The notes beneath the pieces are model-generated. The model was not told the origin of the DNA, did no database searches, and saw only the letters and a list, made by a program, of their open reading frames with translations. Positions 1 through 8,744 of a DNA stretch of 64,000 nucleotides are shown here, piece by piece (the first letter of the stretch is position 1; every line of letters begins with the position of its first letter). The stretch is from Ulvibacter litoralis. GTDB lineage: Bacteria > Bacteroidota > Bacteroidia > Flavobacteriales > Flavobacteriaceae. The stretch is from NCBI RefSeq assembly GCF_900102055.1, contig NZ_FNBA01000001.1, positions 955,085-1,019,084 on the forward strand, read 5' to 3'. The position numbers and the translations under genes are program-made.

Positions 1-48
1 AGTTGAATTCATATGAGATGGTTTTAAGTGTTCCCCTTAAAGATACTT

Positions 49-89
49 AAAAAAACAAAACTCAGCTCCAATTATTTGAAACTGAGTTT
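49..89 (-). terminator. Rho-independent terminator of asd
   Basis: An 8-bp inverted repeat (58-65 with 82-89, core CTCAG/CTGAG) is followed, reading the minus strand, by a T-rich run (positions 60 down to 49). It lies about 30 nt after the asd stop codon. The 16-nt loop makes it weaker than the other terminators here. Confidence 0.6.
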
Positions 90-121
90 ATCCTATAAAA
101 TCACTATACTTTTAATCGGTT

Positions 122-1111
122 TTAGACAAGCTTATGTGCCACTAAATATTCGGCAATTTGAACCGCGTTGGTTGCAGCACCTTTCCGAAGGTTGTCACTC
201 ACAATCCACATGTTTAAAGTGTTCGGTTGCGTTTCGTCGCGACGCAATCTCCCTACAAAAACCTCATCCTTATCGTTAGCATACAAAGGCATTGGATAGG
301 TATTGGTGTCTGGATTGTCTTGTACTGTAATTCCTGGAGTGTCGTGTAATAATTTACGAACATCACTTAAGTCAAAGTCGTTTAAAAACTCCACATTAAC
401 CGATTCACTGTGTCCTCCTGCGGTTGGAATTCGAACTGCCGTTGCAGAAACAGAAAAAGTACGATCGTCAAGAATTTTTTGAGGCTCGCGCGCTAATTTC
501 ATTTCTTCTTTGGTGTATCCGTTCTCTTCAAACACATCACAATGAGGGATGGCATTTCTGTGAATTGGATAATGATAGGCCATTTCTCCTTTTACGCCTG
601 CCATTTCATTTTCCATTTGTTGTACGGCTTTAACCCCTGTTCCAGAAACAGATTGATAGGTAGAAACAACAACACGCTTCATTTTATATTTTTTGTGAAG
701 TGGAAACAATGCCAATACCATCTGAATGGTCGAGCAGTTTGGATTTGCAATAATTTTATCGGCTGCGGTTAATGACGAAGCATTAATTTCTGGAACCACT
801 AATTTTTTGGTAGGATCCATTCGCCATGCCGATGAGTTATCGATAACGGTGGTTCCTGCTTCCGCAAATTTAGGCGCCCATTCTAGAGACGTCGATCCTC
901 CTGCTGAAAAAATTGCGATTTCAGGTTTTGCTTCAACAGCGGTTTTCAAGCCAATCACGGTATGTGGTTTGCCCTTAAATGTAAGTTGCTTTCCTACAGA
1001 AGCTTCAGAAGCAACTAACAGTAGTTCAGAAATTGGAAAATTACGTTCTTCAAGAACTCTCAACATCACGGCTCCCACCATTCCAGTGGCACCAATAAGG
1101 GCTATTTTCAT
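122..1111 (-). CDS. asd: aspartate-semialdehyde dehydrogenase
   Basis: Reduces beta-aspartyl phosphate to aspartate semialdehyde with NADPH, the shared step toward lysine/diaminopimelate, threonine and methionine; cytoplasmic. At 329 aa it has normal family length. The N-terminus carries the Rossmann NADP loop GATGMVG (residues 7-13). The catalytic cysteine is Cys126 in the motif NPNCST, and His234 in GGHSES is the expected acid/base residue. The ATG at 1111 follows a -7-like box. It appears to be transcribed alone, since a terminator separates it from mscL upstream. Nothing unusual is seen. Confidence 0.97.
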   Translation of the reverse strand: MKIALIGATGMVGAVMLRVLEERNFPISELLLVASEASVGKQLTFKGKPHTVIGLKTAVEAKPEIAIFSAGGSTSLEWAPKFAEAGTTVIDNSSAWRMDPTKKLVVPEINASSLTAADKIIANPNCSTIQMVLALFPLHKKYKMKRVVVSTYQSVSGTGVKAVQQMENEMAGVKGEMAYHYPIHRNAIPHCDVFEENGYTKEEMKLAREPQKILDDRTFSVSATAVRIPTAGGHSESVNVEFLNDFDLSDVRKLLHDTPGITVQDNPDTNTYPMPLYANDKDEVFVGRLRRDETQPNTLNMWIVSDNLRKGAATNAVQIAEYLVAHKLV

Positions 1112-1133
1112 ACGATTATATTATTTAAAAATT

Positions 1134-1141
1134 CAAAAATA
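1134..1141 (-). promoter_or_regulatory. -7 box upstream of asd
   Basis: The minus strand reads TATTTTTG, matching the Bacteroidota -7 consensus TAnnTTTG, 22 nt before the asd ATG. I find no clear TTTG/TTG partner at 17-23 bp, so only half of the promoter is supported. Confidence 0.45.
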
Positions 1142-1176
1142 GTTCAAACGAGTTTATTTCTTCAGAATAAAAGCAT

Positions 1177-1206
1177 AAAAAAACCCTCCTGAAAACAGAA
1201 GGGTTT
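1177..1206 (-). terminator. Rho-independent terminator of the tdk-alr-mscL operon
   Basis: On the minus strand an 11-bp stem (AAACCCTTCTG with its partner, one G-T wobble) closes a TTTT loop and is followed by seven T. It sits about 35 nt after the mscL stop. Confidence 0.9.
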
Positions 1207-1240
1207 GGTTAAAATAAATAGTGTAGCGGTATACTACGTC

Positions 1241-1642
1241 TTATTTTTTAAGAGCGTCTCTTATTTCTTTCAATAAATCATTGTCTGAAGGACCTGCTGG
1301 AGCTGCTGGAGCTGGAGGTGTTTTAGTTTTGTTGTATGCTTTTACAATCATAAACAATACAAATCCAACAATAATTAAATTAATAATCGCATTAATCCAT
1401 TTTCCGTACATGATTGCATTTTCTGCTTTCGTTACAGTTCCGTCTGCTGCAACTACAGCTTCGTCAAGTACTACTTTCATATCTGCAAAATCTACTCCTC
1501 CAGAGAAGTGACCTACAAGTGGCATCATAATATCGTTAACAAATCCGCTAACTACAAGGCCCATGGCGCCTGCAAGTAAAACCGCTACCGCTAAATCGAT
1601 AACGTTTCCGGTCATAATGAAATTCTTAAATTCTTTTAACAT
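1241..1642 (-). CDS. mscL: large-conductance mechanosensitive channel MscL
   Basis: Homopentameric inner-membrane channel that opens under membrane tension to release solutes during hypo-osmotic shock. The 133-residue protein shows the family layout: an N-terminal amphipathic helix (MLKEFKNFIM), a first membrane helix (about 14-43) with the conserved NVIDLAVAV start, a periplasmic loop, a second helix (about 83-103) and a charged C-terminal helix (SDNDLLKEIRDALKK) after an Ala/Pro-rich linker. It lies 81 nt after alr on the same strand and has a strong terminator behind it, so it is probably the last gene of tdk-alr-mscL. Confidence 0.96.
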   Translation of the reverse strand: MLKEFKNFIMTGNVIDLAVAVLLAGAMGLVVSGFVNDIMMPLVGHFSGGVDFADMKVVLDEAVVAADGTVTKAENAIMYGKWINAIINLIIVGFVLFMIVKAYNKTKTPPAPAAPAGPSDNDLLKEIRDALKK

Positions 1643-1723
1643 GTTTGATAGGTTTATGAGTTAATAAGTTTCAAAACTACATAAAAAAGTAGTGTTTTTA
1701 ACAAACAGTAGTGCATGAGGTCA

Positions 1724-2833
1724 CTATTTTCGACATACCACACGTTTTACACGCTGAGAAACCGCTGTAAGCAACTCATAAGGGATGGAATTGATTGATT
1801 CTGAAAGCTTTTCGGCAGTTGGGTTCTTCCCAAACACAATCACTTCATCGCCTTCTTCACAGGTAATTTCGCTAATATCTACCATGATCATGTCCATACA
1901 TACATTTCCAACAATAGGGGCTTTTCTGCCATGTATGGTTACCCATCCTTTTCCATTTCCAAAGGCACGACTAATTCCGTCGGCATGACCAATAGGAAGC
2001 GTTGCCGTTTTGGTTACTTCGGAAGCACTAAAGGCCCTGTTGTAGCCTACCGTTTCGCCAGCTTCAATGGTATGAATTTGAGAAATAACCGTTTTTAACG
2101 TAGCAATAGGAATAAGATGTTTGTTTTCTTCGTCGCTATTTCCAAAACCTTGCAATCCAATTCCTGTTCGAACCATGTCGTATTGTGCTTCAGGATAATT
2201 TACAATTCCGGAAGTGTTAAGGGTATGTAACAAAGGTTTGTAGCCTAGTTTTGCTGAAAGTTTTTCTGAAATACTTCGGAAACGGTCTAGTTGCTGTTGT
2301 GTAAACGGTTTTTCTGAAAGATCTTCGCTGGCTGCCAAATGTGAAAACGCCGATTTTACCACAACACTATTTGTTTTTGCAACTGTTTCAGCAATAAAAG
2401 AAATATCACTTTCTGTGAAGCCTAGTCGGTTTAGTCCCGTGTTAAATTTTAAGTGAATAGGATACTGCTTTTGTTGCTTACCTTCCGCGAATGCGATAAA
2501 ATCGGTTAGCATTTTCCGAGAATAAATACTCGGCTCCAAACATCTATTAATAATGGGTTCAAAGTTGGCAGGCAACGGGTGCAGCACCAAAATAGGTGTT
2601 TCGATAGCTGCGTTTCGTAAAACCTCTCCTTCCGAAGCATAGGCAACAGCAAAGTAATCGACGCCTAATGGCACTAATTCTTTCGCCATAGCAACGGCAT
2701 CACTTCCGTAGCCATAGGCTTTTACAACCGCCAAAACCTTCGTGGTTGGTTTTAATTTTGCAGTTAGATAGCGATAGTTATGAGCCAATGCCGTTAGATC
2801 GATCTCAAGGAGGGTTTCGGTAGCTTTCGACAT
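1724..2833 (-). CDS. alr: alanine racemase (PLP)
   Basis: Interconverts L- and D-alanine for peptidoglycan; cytoplasmic PLP enzyme. At 369 aa it has full family length. Lys38 in VVKAYGYG is the PLP-binding lysine, and Tyr264 in VGYNRAFSA is the opposing catalytic tyrosine at the start of the C-terminal beta domain. Arg222 of VRTGIGL fits the PLP-pyridine contact. The ATG start is 3 bp after the tdk stop codon, a spacing that indicates co-transcription with tdk. Confidence 0.97.
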   Translation of the reverse strand: MSKATETLLEIDLTALAHNYRYLTAKLKPTTKVLAVVKAYGYGSDAVAMAKELVPLGVDYFAVAYASEGEVLRNAAIETPILVLHPLPANFEPIINRCLEPSIYSRKMLTDFIAFAEGKQQKQYPIHLKFNTGLNRLGFTESDISFIAETVAKTNSVVVKSAFSHLAASEDLSEKPFTQQQLDRFRSISEKLSAKLGYKPLLHTLNTSGIVNYPEAQYDMVRTGIGLQGFGNSDEENKHLIPIATLKTVISQIHTIEAGETVGYNRAFSASEVTKTATLPIGHADGISRAFGNGKGWVTIHGRKAPIVGNVCMDMIMVDISEITCEEGDEVIVFGKNPTAEKLSESINSIPYELLTAVSQRVKRVVCRK

Positions 2834-2836
2834 GAA

Positions 2837-3475
2837 TTAGTCTTTCTTTTTTGAAGATAAATCTTCAGAATCTTTAACGTCTAACTTATTTATTTTTTCA
2901 CGAAGCATAGCTTTGTAGTATGCAGCTCTGCTTAAAGGTTCGTATTCTTCGGTTTCACCCAGAAGCACCAAGTCTTCACTTTTTGCTTTTCGATAGCTGT
3001 AATGTGCAAGATTTCCAGTTCGGGTACACACCGCGTGCACTTTGGTTACATACTCTGCCGTTGCCATTAACGCAGGCATTGGTCCAAACGGGTTTCCTTT
3101 AAAATCCATATCCAATCCAGCAACAATAACACGTACGCCACGATTGGCAAGGTCGTTACAGACTTTTACAATCTCGTCATCAAAAAATTGTGCTTCATCA
3201 ATTCCAACGACATCACAATTATCGGCTAAAATAGGAATGTTCGCCGCGGCGGGAACAGGTGTCGATCTAATTTCATTGCTATCGTGTGATACTACATTTT
3301 CTTCGTCGTATCGAACATCGACCGCAGGTTTGAAAATTTCGACGCGTTGTCTCGCAAATTGGGCGCGTTTCAGTCTTCGTATCAATTCTTCTGTTTTTCC
3401 AGAAAACATAGAACCACAAATCACTTCAATCCAACCAAACTGCTCTTTTTGATTTACTGTATTTTCGAGAAACAT
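2837..3475 (-). CDS. tdk: thymidine kinase (type II)
   Basis: Phosphorylates thymidine with ATP in the salvage pathway; cytoplasmic. The P-loop is GSMFSGKT (21-28), and the DEAQFF motif (93-98) supplies the catalytic Glu94. The C-terminal lasso region is present ([11 protein letters not shown]), but only one cysteine of the usual first zinc CxxC pair is kept (AVCTRT) and the second pair is absent, so structural zinc binding is doubtful. At 212 aa it is slightly longer than average, with a charged C-terminal tail. First gene of the tdk-alr-mscL set, transcribed away from the gene at 3743. Confidence 0.95.
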   Translation of the reverse strand: MFLENTVNQKEQFGWIEVICGSMFSGKTEELIRRLKRAQFARQRVEIFKPAVDVRYDEENVVSHDSNEIRSTPVPAAANIPILADNCDVVGIDEAQFFDDEIVKVCNDLANRGVRVIVAGLDMDFKGNPFGPMPALMATAEYVTKVHAVCTRTGNLAHYSYRKAKSEDLVLLGETEEYEPLSRAAYYKAMLREKINKLDVKDSEDLSSKKKD

Positions 3476-3580
3476 ATATTCATTTTAGGCAAAATATCCA
3501 TTATTGAACTGCTTTTAGTCGCGAAAAGTCTGTTAAGAATGCCTCTTGTAGTAATTAATAGATTGTGTTACACAAGAAAA

Positions 3581-3588
3581 CAAAAATA
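3581..3588 (-). promoter_or_regulatory. -7 box upstream of tdk
   Basis: TATTTTTG on the minus strand, 106 nt before the tdk ATG, matches TAnnTTTG. No partner -33 element is obvious. The 267-nt divergent gap between tdk and the gene at 3743 otherwise shows nothing I can name. Confidence 0.35.
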
Positions 3589-3742
3589 GTTGACGTTTAC
3601 ATAAAGGATGCGTAAATTTATAAAAACAAAATAGAGAAAAAGAGAATAATTTCAAAAGTTATGAAATGAGCCTTACGAGAAGGGTTCGTGTATTTTATTT
3701 TTTTATATCCCATTAATTTTTGAAGAAAAAACAACCCGTTTA

Positions 3743-4498
3743 ATGAAAAATAAAATTCGTTTAGAGATTGTTGAATTAGCGAAGCAATTAATTGAAGAAG
3801 AGAAAACCTTCGATGCGACTGTCGCAAAGAAGCGTTTGGCAAAACTTCAAGAAAAAGTCACTATTTTAAGTTATTTAGAAGCGCAAATTGGAGATAGTAC
3901 ACCTATACCTCAGCTTTCAGAACAACCACAATCTTTAGACTCTAAAAGTTTTAGAGAAGAAAATTGGTTTAAAGAACCTGAACCTTTGCCGCAAGCTACC
4001 CATAAAGAGGATTTGGTTGAACCGTTGATTGAAAAAATTAAAGACTTGGTGGCGCAGATGCCAGAGGAGTCGCAACGCGTTGACGATTTGTTAGAAGAGG
4101 TGCTTCCGCAGAAAAAATTTGTAAAAAACGATTTGGAAGAGTTTGCTGCAACGTACCAACAAACTCCTACGTTTGAGCGTAAAGAAAAGGAAGTTCCTTC
4201 GGAAACACCAAAGGCGCCGACAAACAATACCGTTGAAGGAAAACCGAGGTCTATTAATGATACTGTTAACAAAGGCTTGCAAATTGGATTGAACGATCGC
4301 CTTGCTTTTGTGAAGCATTTATTTAATGATAGCATAGAGGATTACACTCGCGTTTTGTCGCAAATCAATACCATGGATACCTTTGACCAAGCTTCAGAAT
4401 TTATTAAAGGTCAAGTAAAACCAGACTATAATTATTGGCTTAAAAAAGAAGAATATTCGGAACGGTTTATGCAAATTATAGAGAAAAGCTTTAATTAA
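3743..4498 (+). CDS. conserved hypothetical protein upstream of rsmI
   Basis: I do not recognise a functional domain. The 251-residue protein has no signal peptide or membrane segment. It opens with a lysine/glutamate-rich helix (about 1-45), continues with a long acidic, proline-containing and probably disordered middle (about 50-165), and ends with a denser block (about 172-251, containing LNDRLAFVKHLFN and YNYWLKKEEYSE) that looks like the folded core. It is 4 bp upstream of rsmI and so probably co-transcribed with rsmI and the glycosylase-like gene. The acidic middle and short folded end would suit an adaptor role, but that is only inference. Confidence 0.85.
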   Translation: MKNKIRLEIVELAKQLIEEEKTFDATVAKKRLAKLQEKVTILSYLEAQIGDSTPIPQLSEQPQSLDSKSFREENWFKEPEPLPQATHKEDLVEPLIEKIKDLVAQMPEESQRVDDLLEEVLPQKKFVKNDLEEFAATYQQTPTFERKEKEVPSETPKAPTNNTVEGKPRSINDTVNKGLQIGLNDRLAFVKHLFNDSIEDYTRVLSQINTMDTFDQASEFIKGQVKPDYNYWLKKEEYSERFMQIIEKSFN

Positions 4499-4502
4499 GT
4501 GT

Positions 4503-5174
4503 ATGGGGAAATTATACCTTGTTCCAACGCCTATTGGAAACTTGAAAGACATGACTTTTAGGGCTGTTGAAGTATTACAAGAAGTAGATCTTATTTTAGC
4601 TGAAGACACACGTACCAGCGCGAAATTATTGAAGCATTTTGAAATCACAACGCATATGCACTCGCACCATATGCACAACGAACACAAAACAACCGAATCA
4701 ATCGTTCAACGCTTAATTGCTGGCGAAAATATTGCTCTTATTAGTGATGCAGGAACTCCTGCTATAAGCGACCCTGGGTTTTTGTTAACGCGCGCTTGTG
4801 TAGAAGCAGGCATTGAAGTTGATTGTTTGCCTGGAGCGACAGCATTTGTGCCAGCCTTGGTAAATAGCGGACTCCCAAACGACAAATTTGTATTTGAGGG
4901 ATTTTTGCCCGTTAAAAAAGGACGTCAGACACGATTGTTGCTTCTTGCTGAAGAAACAAGAACCATTATTTTATACGAATCGCCACACAAACTTCTGAAA
5001 ACACTCGGTCAATTGGTTGAATTTTTTGGAGCCGACAGAAGTATTTCGGTGTCTAGAGAGCTTACCAAATTACACGAAGAAACGGTTCGAGGTACGGCTG
5101 AAGCTGTTTTAAAACATTATGAAGCAAAGCCTCCCAAAGGTGAGATTGTGATTATTGTAGGCGGAAAAAAATGA
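4503..5174 (+). CDS. rsmI: 16S rRNA (cytidine1402-2'-O)-methyltransferase
   Basis: Transfers a methyl group from S-adenosylmethionine to the 2'-O of C1402 in the 16S rRNA P-site region. The 223-residue protein shows the family blocks VPTPIGNLKD (7-16), AEDTRTS and SDAGTPAISDPG, then LPGATA; together these form the tetrapyrrole-methylase fold. It lacks the extra C-terminal domain found in the longer E. coli form. Its stop overlaps the next start (ATGA), so translation is likely coupled to the glycosylase-like gene. Confidence 0.95.
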   Translation: MGKLYLVPTPIGNLKDMTFRAVEVLQEVDLILAEDTRTSAKLLKHFEITTHMHSHHMHNEHKTTESIVQRLIAGENIALISDAGTPAISDPGFLLTRACVEAGIEVDCLPGATAFVPALVNSGLPNDKFVFEGFLPVKKGRQTRLLLLAEETRTIILYESPHKLLKTLGQLVEFFGADRSISVSRELTKLHEETVRGTAEAVLKHYEAKPPKGEIVIIVGGKK

Positions 5175-5743
5175 AACAACTCTTAGCAAATATTCGAGCC
5201 TGCGAAGTTTGCAAAGAACACCTTCCGTTAGGACCAAGACCTATTGTAGCGGCGCACAAAAACGCACGAGTTATAATTATTGGCCAAGCGCCAGGAACAA
5301 AAGTGCATGAAACTGGAATTCCGTGGGACGATCCTAGTGGAAAACAACTTCGGAGGTGGTTAAACGTAACCGATCAAACTTTTTACGATGCTTCAAAAAT
5401 AGCGTTGGTGCCTATGGGATTCTGTTATCCTGGAAAAGGGAAAAGTGGTGACTTACCACCAAGACCTGAATGTGCTCCACTATGGCATGAGGATTTACTT
5501 AACGAAATGCCACATGTAAAACTCGTTATTTTAATTGGAATGTACGCGCAGAAATATTACTTAGGAAAGACTGCGGAAAAAAATCTTACCGCAACCGTTA
5601 AAAATTACAAAGCATACCTTCCGAAGTATTTTCCATTGCCACATCCGTCACCTAGAAATAGATTCTGGCTAACTAAAAATCCGTGGTTTACTGAAACTGT
5701 TGTACCCGAACTTCAGAAAAAAACAAAAGAGGCACTCTCTTAA
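5171..5743 (+). CDS. uracil-DNA glycosylase family protein with a probable Fe-S site
   Basis: Member of the uracil-DNA glycosylase superfamily, which excises uracil from DNA. The 190-residue protein has the N-terminal active-site motif GQAPG (38-42) followed by the IPWDDPSGKQLRRWL region, and a C-terminal HPSPRN motif with His158. Four cysteines at 11, 14, 85 and 101 (CX2C and CX15C) have the spacing of the [4Fe-4S] ligands in family-4-like enzymes. The start overlaps rsmI by 4 nt. Substrate specificity within the superfamily cannot be read from sequence; activity on uracil is inferred. Confidence 0.88.
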   Translation: MKQLLANIRACEVCKEHLPLGPRPIVAAHKNARVIIIGQAPGTKVHETGIPWDDPSGKQLRRWLNVTDQTFYDASKIALVPMGFCYPGKGKSGDLPPRPECAPLWHEDLLNEMPHVKLVILIGMYAQKYYLGKTAEKNLTATVKNYKAYLPKYFPLPHPSPRNRFWLTKNPWFTETVVPELQKKTKEALS

Positions 5744-5755
5744 AGTACCTCTTTT
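5725..5755 (+). terminator. terminator hairpin of the rsmI operon
   Basis: AAAAGAGG pairs with CCTCTTTT, extended by an inner ACT/AGT pair across one mismatch. It overlaps the stop codon of the glycosylase-like gene. The T run after the stem is short, so efficiency is uncertain. Confidence 0.6.
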
Positions 5756-5853
5756 AGTCTCGTGCGTTTTTTTAAAACGTACTTATTATGATTGTATTTA
5801 TGATAAGACAGTATGAAGGTCACGCTTTGTAAAAGCGTACCAAGTTAAAAATC

Positions 5854-6444
5854 TTATTTGTGTTTTCCTTCGTTCCAGCCTGTTTTGCCAAGGTATTGGT
5901 TTCCACTTTCAACAGCGCCATCTTCAATTGTGGTTCCCATAGAGTCGTTCCATCTATTTAGGTATCCAAACAAAGAAATAACCCCTAACATTTCTACAAT
6001 TTCACCTTCATTCCAGTGTTCGTACAAGCGTTTTTTAATGGTTTCATCAACTTGATTTGGCACTTGAGAAGCTTGCAACGAAAAATCTAAGGCAGCGCGT
6101 TCTGCTTCAGAAAAAGCAGGATGTGTTCGGTACTCCCAAATATTATCTAATTGTTCTTGTTCAGCTCCGTATCGTTCCGCAGCACGAATGGCATGTGCCT
6201 GGCAATAGCGACACCCTGTTGCATTACTACTTACCCAAGCAATCATTCTTTTTAACGCTGAGGTTACCCGACCTTCATTTGCCATAACGGCTTTGTTGAG
6301 ATTGATAAACGCTTTACTTATAGCAGGGCGATGCTGCATGGTAAGTACGCTATTGGGACAAAATCCTAAGGTTTCATTAAAAAATTCGGCTAATTGTTTT
6401 GTGTCGTTGTCGTGATCTGCTGAGAGCGGTGTTACTAAAGGCAT
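5854..6444 (-). CDS. carboxymuconolactone decarboxylase / AhpD-like protein
   Basis: AhpD-fold protein of the peroxidase-related subgroup. The redox motif CRYCQAH is present (Cys78, Cys81, His84), the arrangement used by alkylhydroperoxidase D for thiol-based peroxide chemistry. At 196 aa it matches the longer two-repeat members. No signal peptide is seen, so it should be cytoplasmic. It stands alone on the minus strand, facing the rsmI operon. Natural substrate and electron donor cannot be inferred. Confidence 0.88.
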   Translation of the reverse strand: MPLVTPLSADHDNDTKQLAEFFNETLGFCPNSVLTMQHRPAISKAFINLNKAVMANEGRVTSALKRMIAWVSSNATGCRYCQAHAIRAAERYGAEQEQLDNIWEYRTHPAFSEAERAALDFSLQASQVPNQVDETIKKRLYEHWNEGEIVEMLGVISLFGYLNRWNDSMGTTIEDGAVESGNQYLGKTGWNEGKHK

Positions 6445-6528
6445 GGGTTTTTTTTAAAGTTTCAGAAAACCGAAAATACAAATATCAAAATGTAAAAACG
6501 AACTAGTTTAGATTTAATTTTTAAATAG

Positions 6529-6569
6529 AAACGGCTGCTAGAAAAATTAAATTTCTAACAGCCGTTTTT
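6529..6569 (-). terminator. strong hairpin after the 634-residue gene
   Basis: AAACGGCTG pairs with CAGCCGTTT, extended by an inner TAGAAA/TTTCTA stem around a 7-nt loop. It lies about 25 nt after the stop codon of the gene at 6594 and can act in both directions. Confidence 0.85.
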
Positions 6570-6593
6570 AGGATTCGTTATTTTCTTTAAAGA

Positions 6594-8498
6594 TTATCTA
6601 CAGAACAAAACTCTGTCCCAAATACCTTGGTGTTGGTCTTCACCATCGGTAAGGTTTAATTCTACGTTTAAGAGAATTTCATAAGCACAAGGCTTCAAGT
6701 CGCCAAATTCTCCTATATAACTTACCGTCCCATAAGCTTCTTCTCCGGGCGATGGAAATACAATAGGGTCGAAGGTGTTGGTCGCTCCTTGTCCTGTGAA
6801 TTTTAACCAAACAGACCCTAAGTTTGGATTCGCAGCGGTATATTTTACATGAATATCATTCACAATTTTATTACAACCTCCTCCAATTAATTCTTGAAGA
6901 TCGATAGAGGCAATACCTAATTCGTTACTAGCACTTGGTAACCAAGACCCTCCTTGTGGCACATTTTGATATTCGGTATTAAAAATGGCTAAGGCTCTAG
7001 AAAATCCAGCTTGTATTTCTGTAGCACTGTTTCCTTTTTCGCGCTTTAACATGCGTAGTATAAAGTACTTATTTTTTTGTAAGCTATCAGAAGGACTAGG
7101 TGCAGGAAGAACAGATGTCTCTCCAGGTTTCATTCCAGCCACGTCTATGGTATCATTTAGAACTAATGAATTTGAAATGAGTTTAATTAAAGAGCCATTG
7201 AAGCTAAAAGGAAATCCACCGGTATATTGAGGCACCTCTATCCAATTGTCTGCAGTAACCTCAACTTTAATTTCATTACCGTAAATGGTAGGAGAAGTGG
7301 TTCCGCCAATTTTAAAAGAATTATACTTTACCACAGGAAAGATCTGTGTTGTTTGTGTTGCAATTTCTGTTTTTGCAATTTGTCCAGCAACAACATCATT
7401 CCAAATTAAACCAGGAGAATTTACATCAAATGAAGGGTCGTCTACCTTTGCATATTGAAATTTGTACTCTACTGGTTGTCCGTTCAATGTTTGAGATAAC
7501 GAACCTCTTAGGTCTAAAGTGTTATAAAATGCTTGGTCATTCCAACTTGCTTCTGCTTTTCCTGTAGTTCTTCCCGTAGCGGGATCTATATTTAATACAG
7601 GATGGTACTTTCTATTGTATCCAATTTGATAAAATAAAGCTGGCGGATCTTGTTGTGTCGTTGGAGCTTCTTTTAAGCAAAGGGCTACACACAGGCAATT
7701 CCCCACATTTTTTCGACTTGGTTTTTGTGCTTCGGAAGGATTTTCAGCAAAAAACTCGGAACCACTAATGGCAAATTTGAAATAAACATCTGGACCATTG
7801 TCAAAACTGAAAACAGGCGTTGTTTCCATATTAATCCAAGGCGATAAAAATGTTTTCTTGAAGTCGATAGAGCGATAGAAAATACAAAATTGTCCGTTGT
7901 TTTTAGTTGTAGCACTTCCCAAACGATCGTCGGTAATGATGTCGTCGTCCATGGCAATAACTTCAATTCCGGAGAGCGGTTGTTGCGATTCACAATTTGT
8001 TACTGTTCCGCAGATTACCCAAATGTCTAATCGTTTTAAAATATAACACCAAACACGAGAGGTTAGTTTAAAACTCCAACCTGCTTCCAAACCATTATTG
8101 GTTTCACGCCATTTAGGATGAATAATATCTATTAATACTTCAAAAGTGCTGAAGTTTTTTGGTGCTGAAGTATCGCCTTGTCCGTAGTCTGGTACTTCGT
8201 CATAAAACAAGGATACTGCAACAGCGCTGCCCGAATACTTTGTTCGATCTCCGTCTATCTTAAACTCGTAGTTTCCGTTTGCATCTGTTGTTGTTTCCGC
8301 AATAAGTTGGGCTTTTCGGTTTTTAATTTCTTTGGCTTCAAATATTTGAATAAGCTCTTTACTTTGCGCAGATGTATATGCTGTAGCTGCATTTATGTCG
8401 TCTTTTAGGCTATACAATCGTACTTTCGTATGAGCGATAGCGTTTTCATGTGCATCACAAATTGCTGTAAACAATTTGCCCTTTAGTCTGTAAATCAT
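6594..8498 (-). CDS. large protein with transthyretin-like repeats, function unknown
   Basis: I do not recognise a named family. The 634-residue protein begins without a usual signal peptide (MIYRLKGKLFTAICDAH). The N-terminus (about 7-95) resembles a carboxypeptidase-regulatory/transthyretin-like beta sandwich, with the phrase TDANGNYEFKIDG. A second such segment follows at about 160-205 (GTVTNCESQQPLSGIEVIAM, then NNGQFCIFY). The rest is beta-rich, with scattered cysteines and no catalytic motif. It is transcribed alone, divergent from recJ, with a strong terminator behind it. A role in binding or surface assembly is possible, but export would need a non-classical route. Confidence 0.85.
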   Translation of the reverse strand: MIYRLKGKLFTAICDAHENAIAHTKVRLYSLKDDINAATAYTSAQSKELIQIFEAKEIKNRKAQLIAETTTDANGNYEFKIDGDRTKYSGSAVAVSLFYDEVPDYGQGDTSAPKNFSTFEVLIDIIHPKWRETNNGLEAGWSFKLTSRVWCYILKRLDIWVICGTVTNCESQQPLSGIEVIAMDDDIITDDRLGSATTKNNGQFCIFYRSIDFKKTFLSPWINMETTPVFSFDNGPDVYFKFAISGSEFFAENPSEAQKPSRKNVGNCLCVALCLKEAPTTQQDPPALFYQIGYNRKYHPVLNIDPATGRTTGKAEASWNDQAFYNTLDLRGSLSQTLNGQPVEYKFQYAKVDDPSFDVNSPGLIWNDVVAGQIAKTEIATQTTQIFPVVKYNSFKIGGTTSPTIYGNEIKVEVTADNWIEVPQYTGGFPFSFNGSLIKLISNSLVLNDTIDVAGMKPGETSVLPAPSPSDSLQKNKYFILRMLKREKGNSATEIQAGFSRALAIFNTEYQNVPQGGSWLPSASNELGIASIDLQELIGGGCNKIVNDIHVKYTAANPNLGSVWLKFTGQGATNTFDPIVFPSPGEEAYGTVSYIGEFGDLKPCAYEILLNVELNLTDGEDQHQGIWDRVLFCR

Positions 8499-8744
8499 AA
8501 CAATAGTTTTTAATGAATAAATAAATGAGTAATGTATTGATTGTGAGGTGCTAAATTAATACAGAGATGCATCTTAAGCAGTAGGTAATTAGCTGATTAT
8601 TAGCGGTTAACACCTATAAATTTTTGAAGGAAAAGAACTCTTTTTATATAAGTGTATTTCCTTTTATTCTGAAAAATGAAAGATTGTAGATGGATTTCGT
8701 ACTTTTAAACCTTCTACTTCCCTTATTTAAAATGACCATAACAT

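Noticed and set aside
5818-5842. Hairpin ACGCTTT/AAAGCGT as a terminator for the AhpD-like gene
   Set aside because: No T run follows on either strand; may be incidental.
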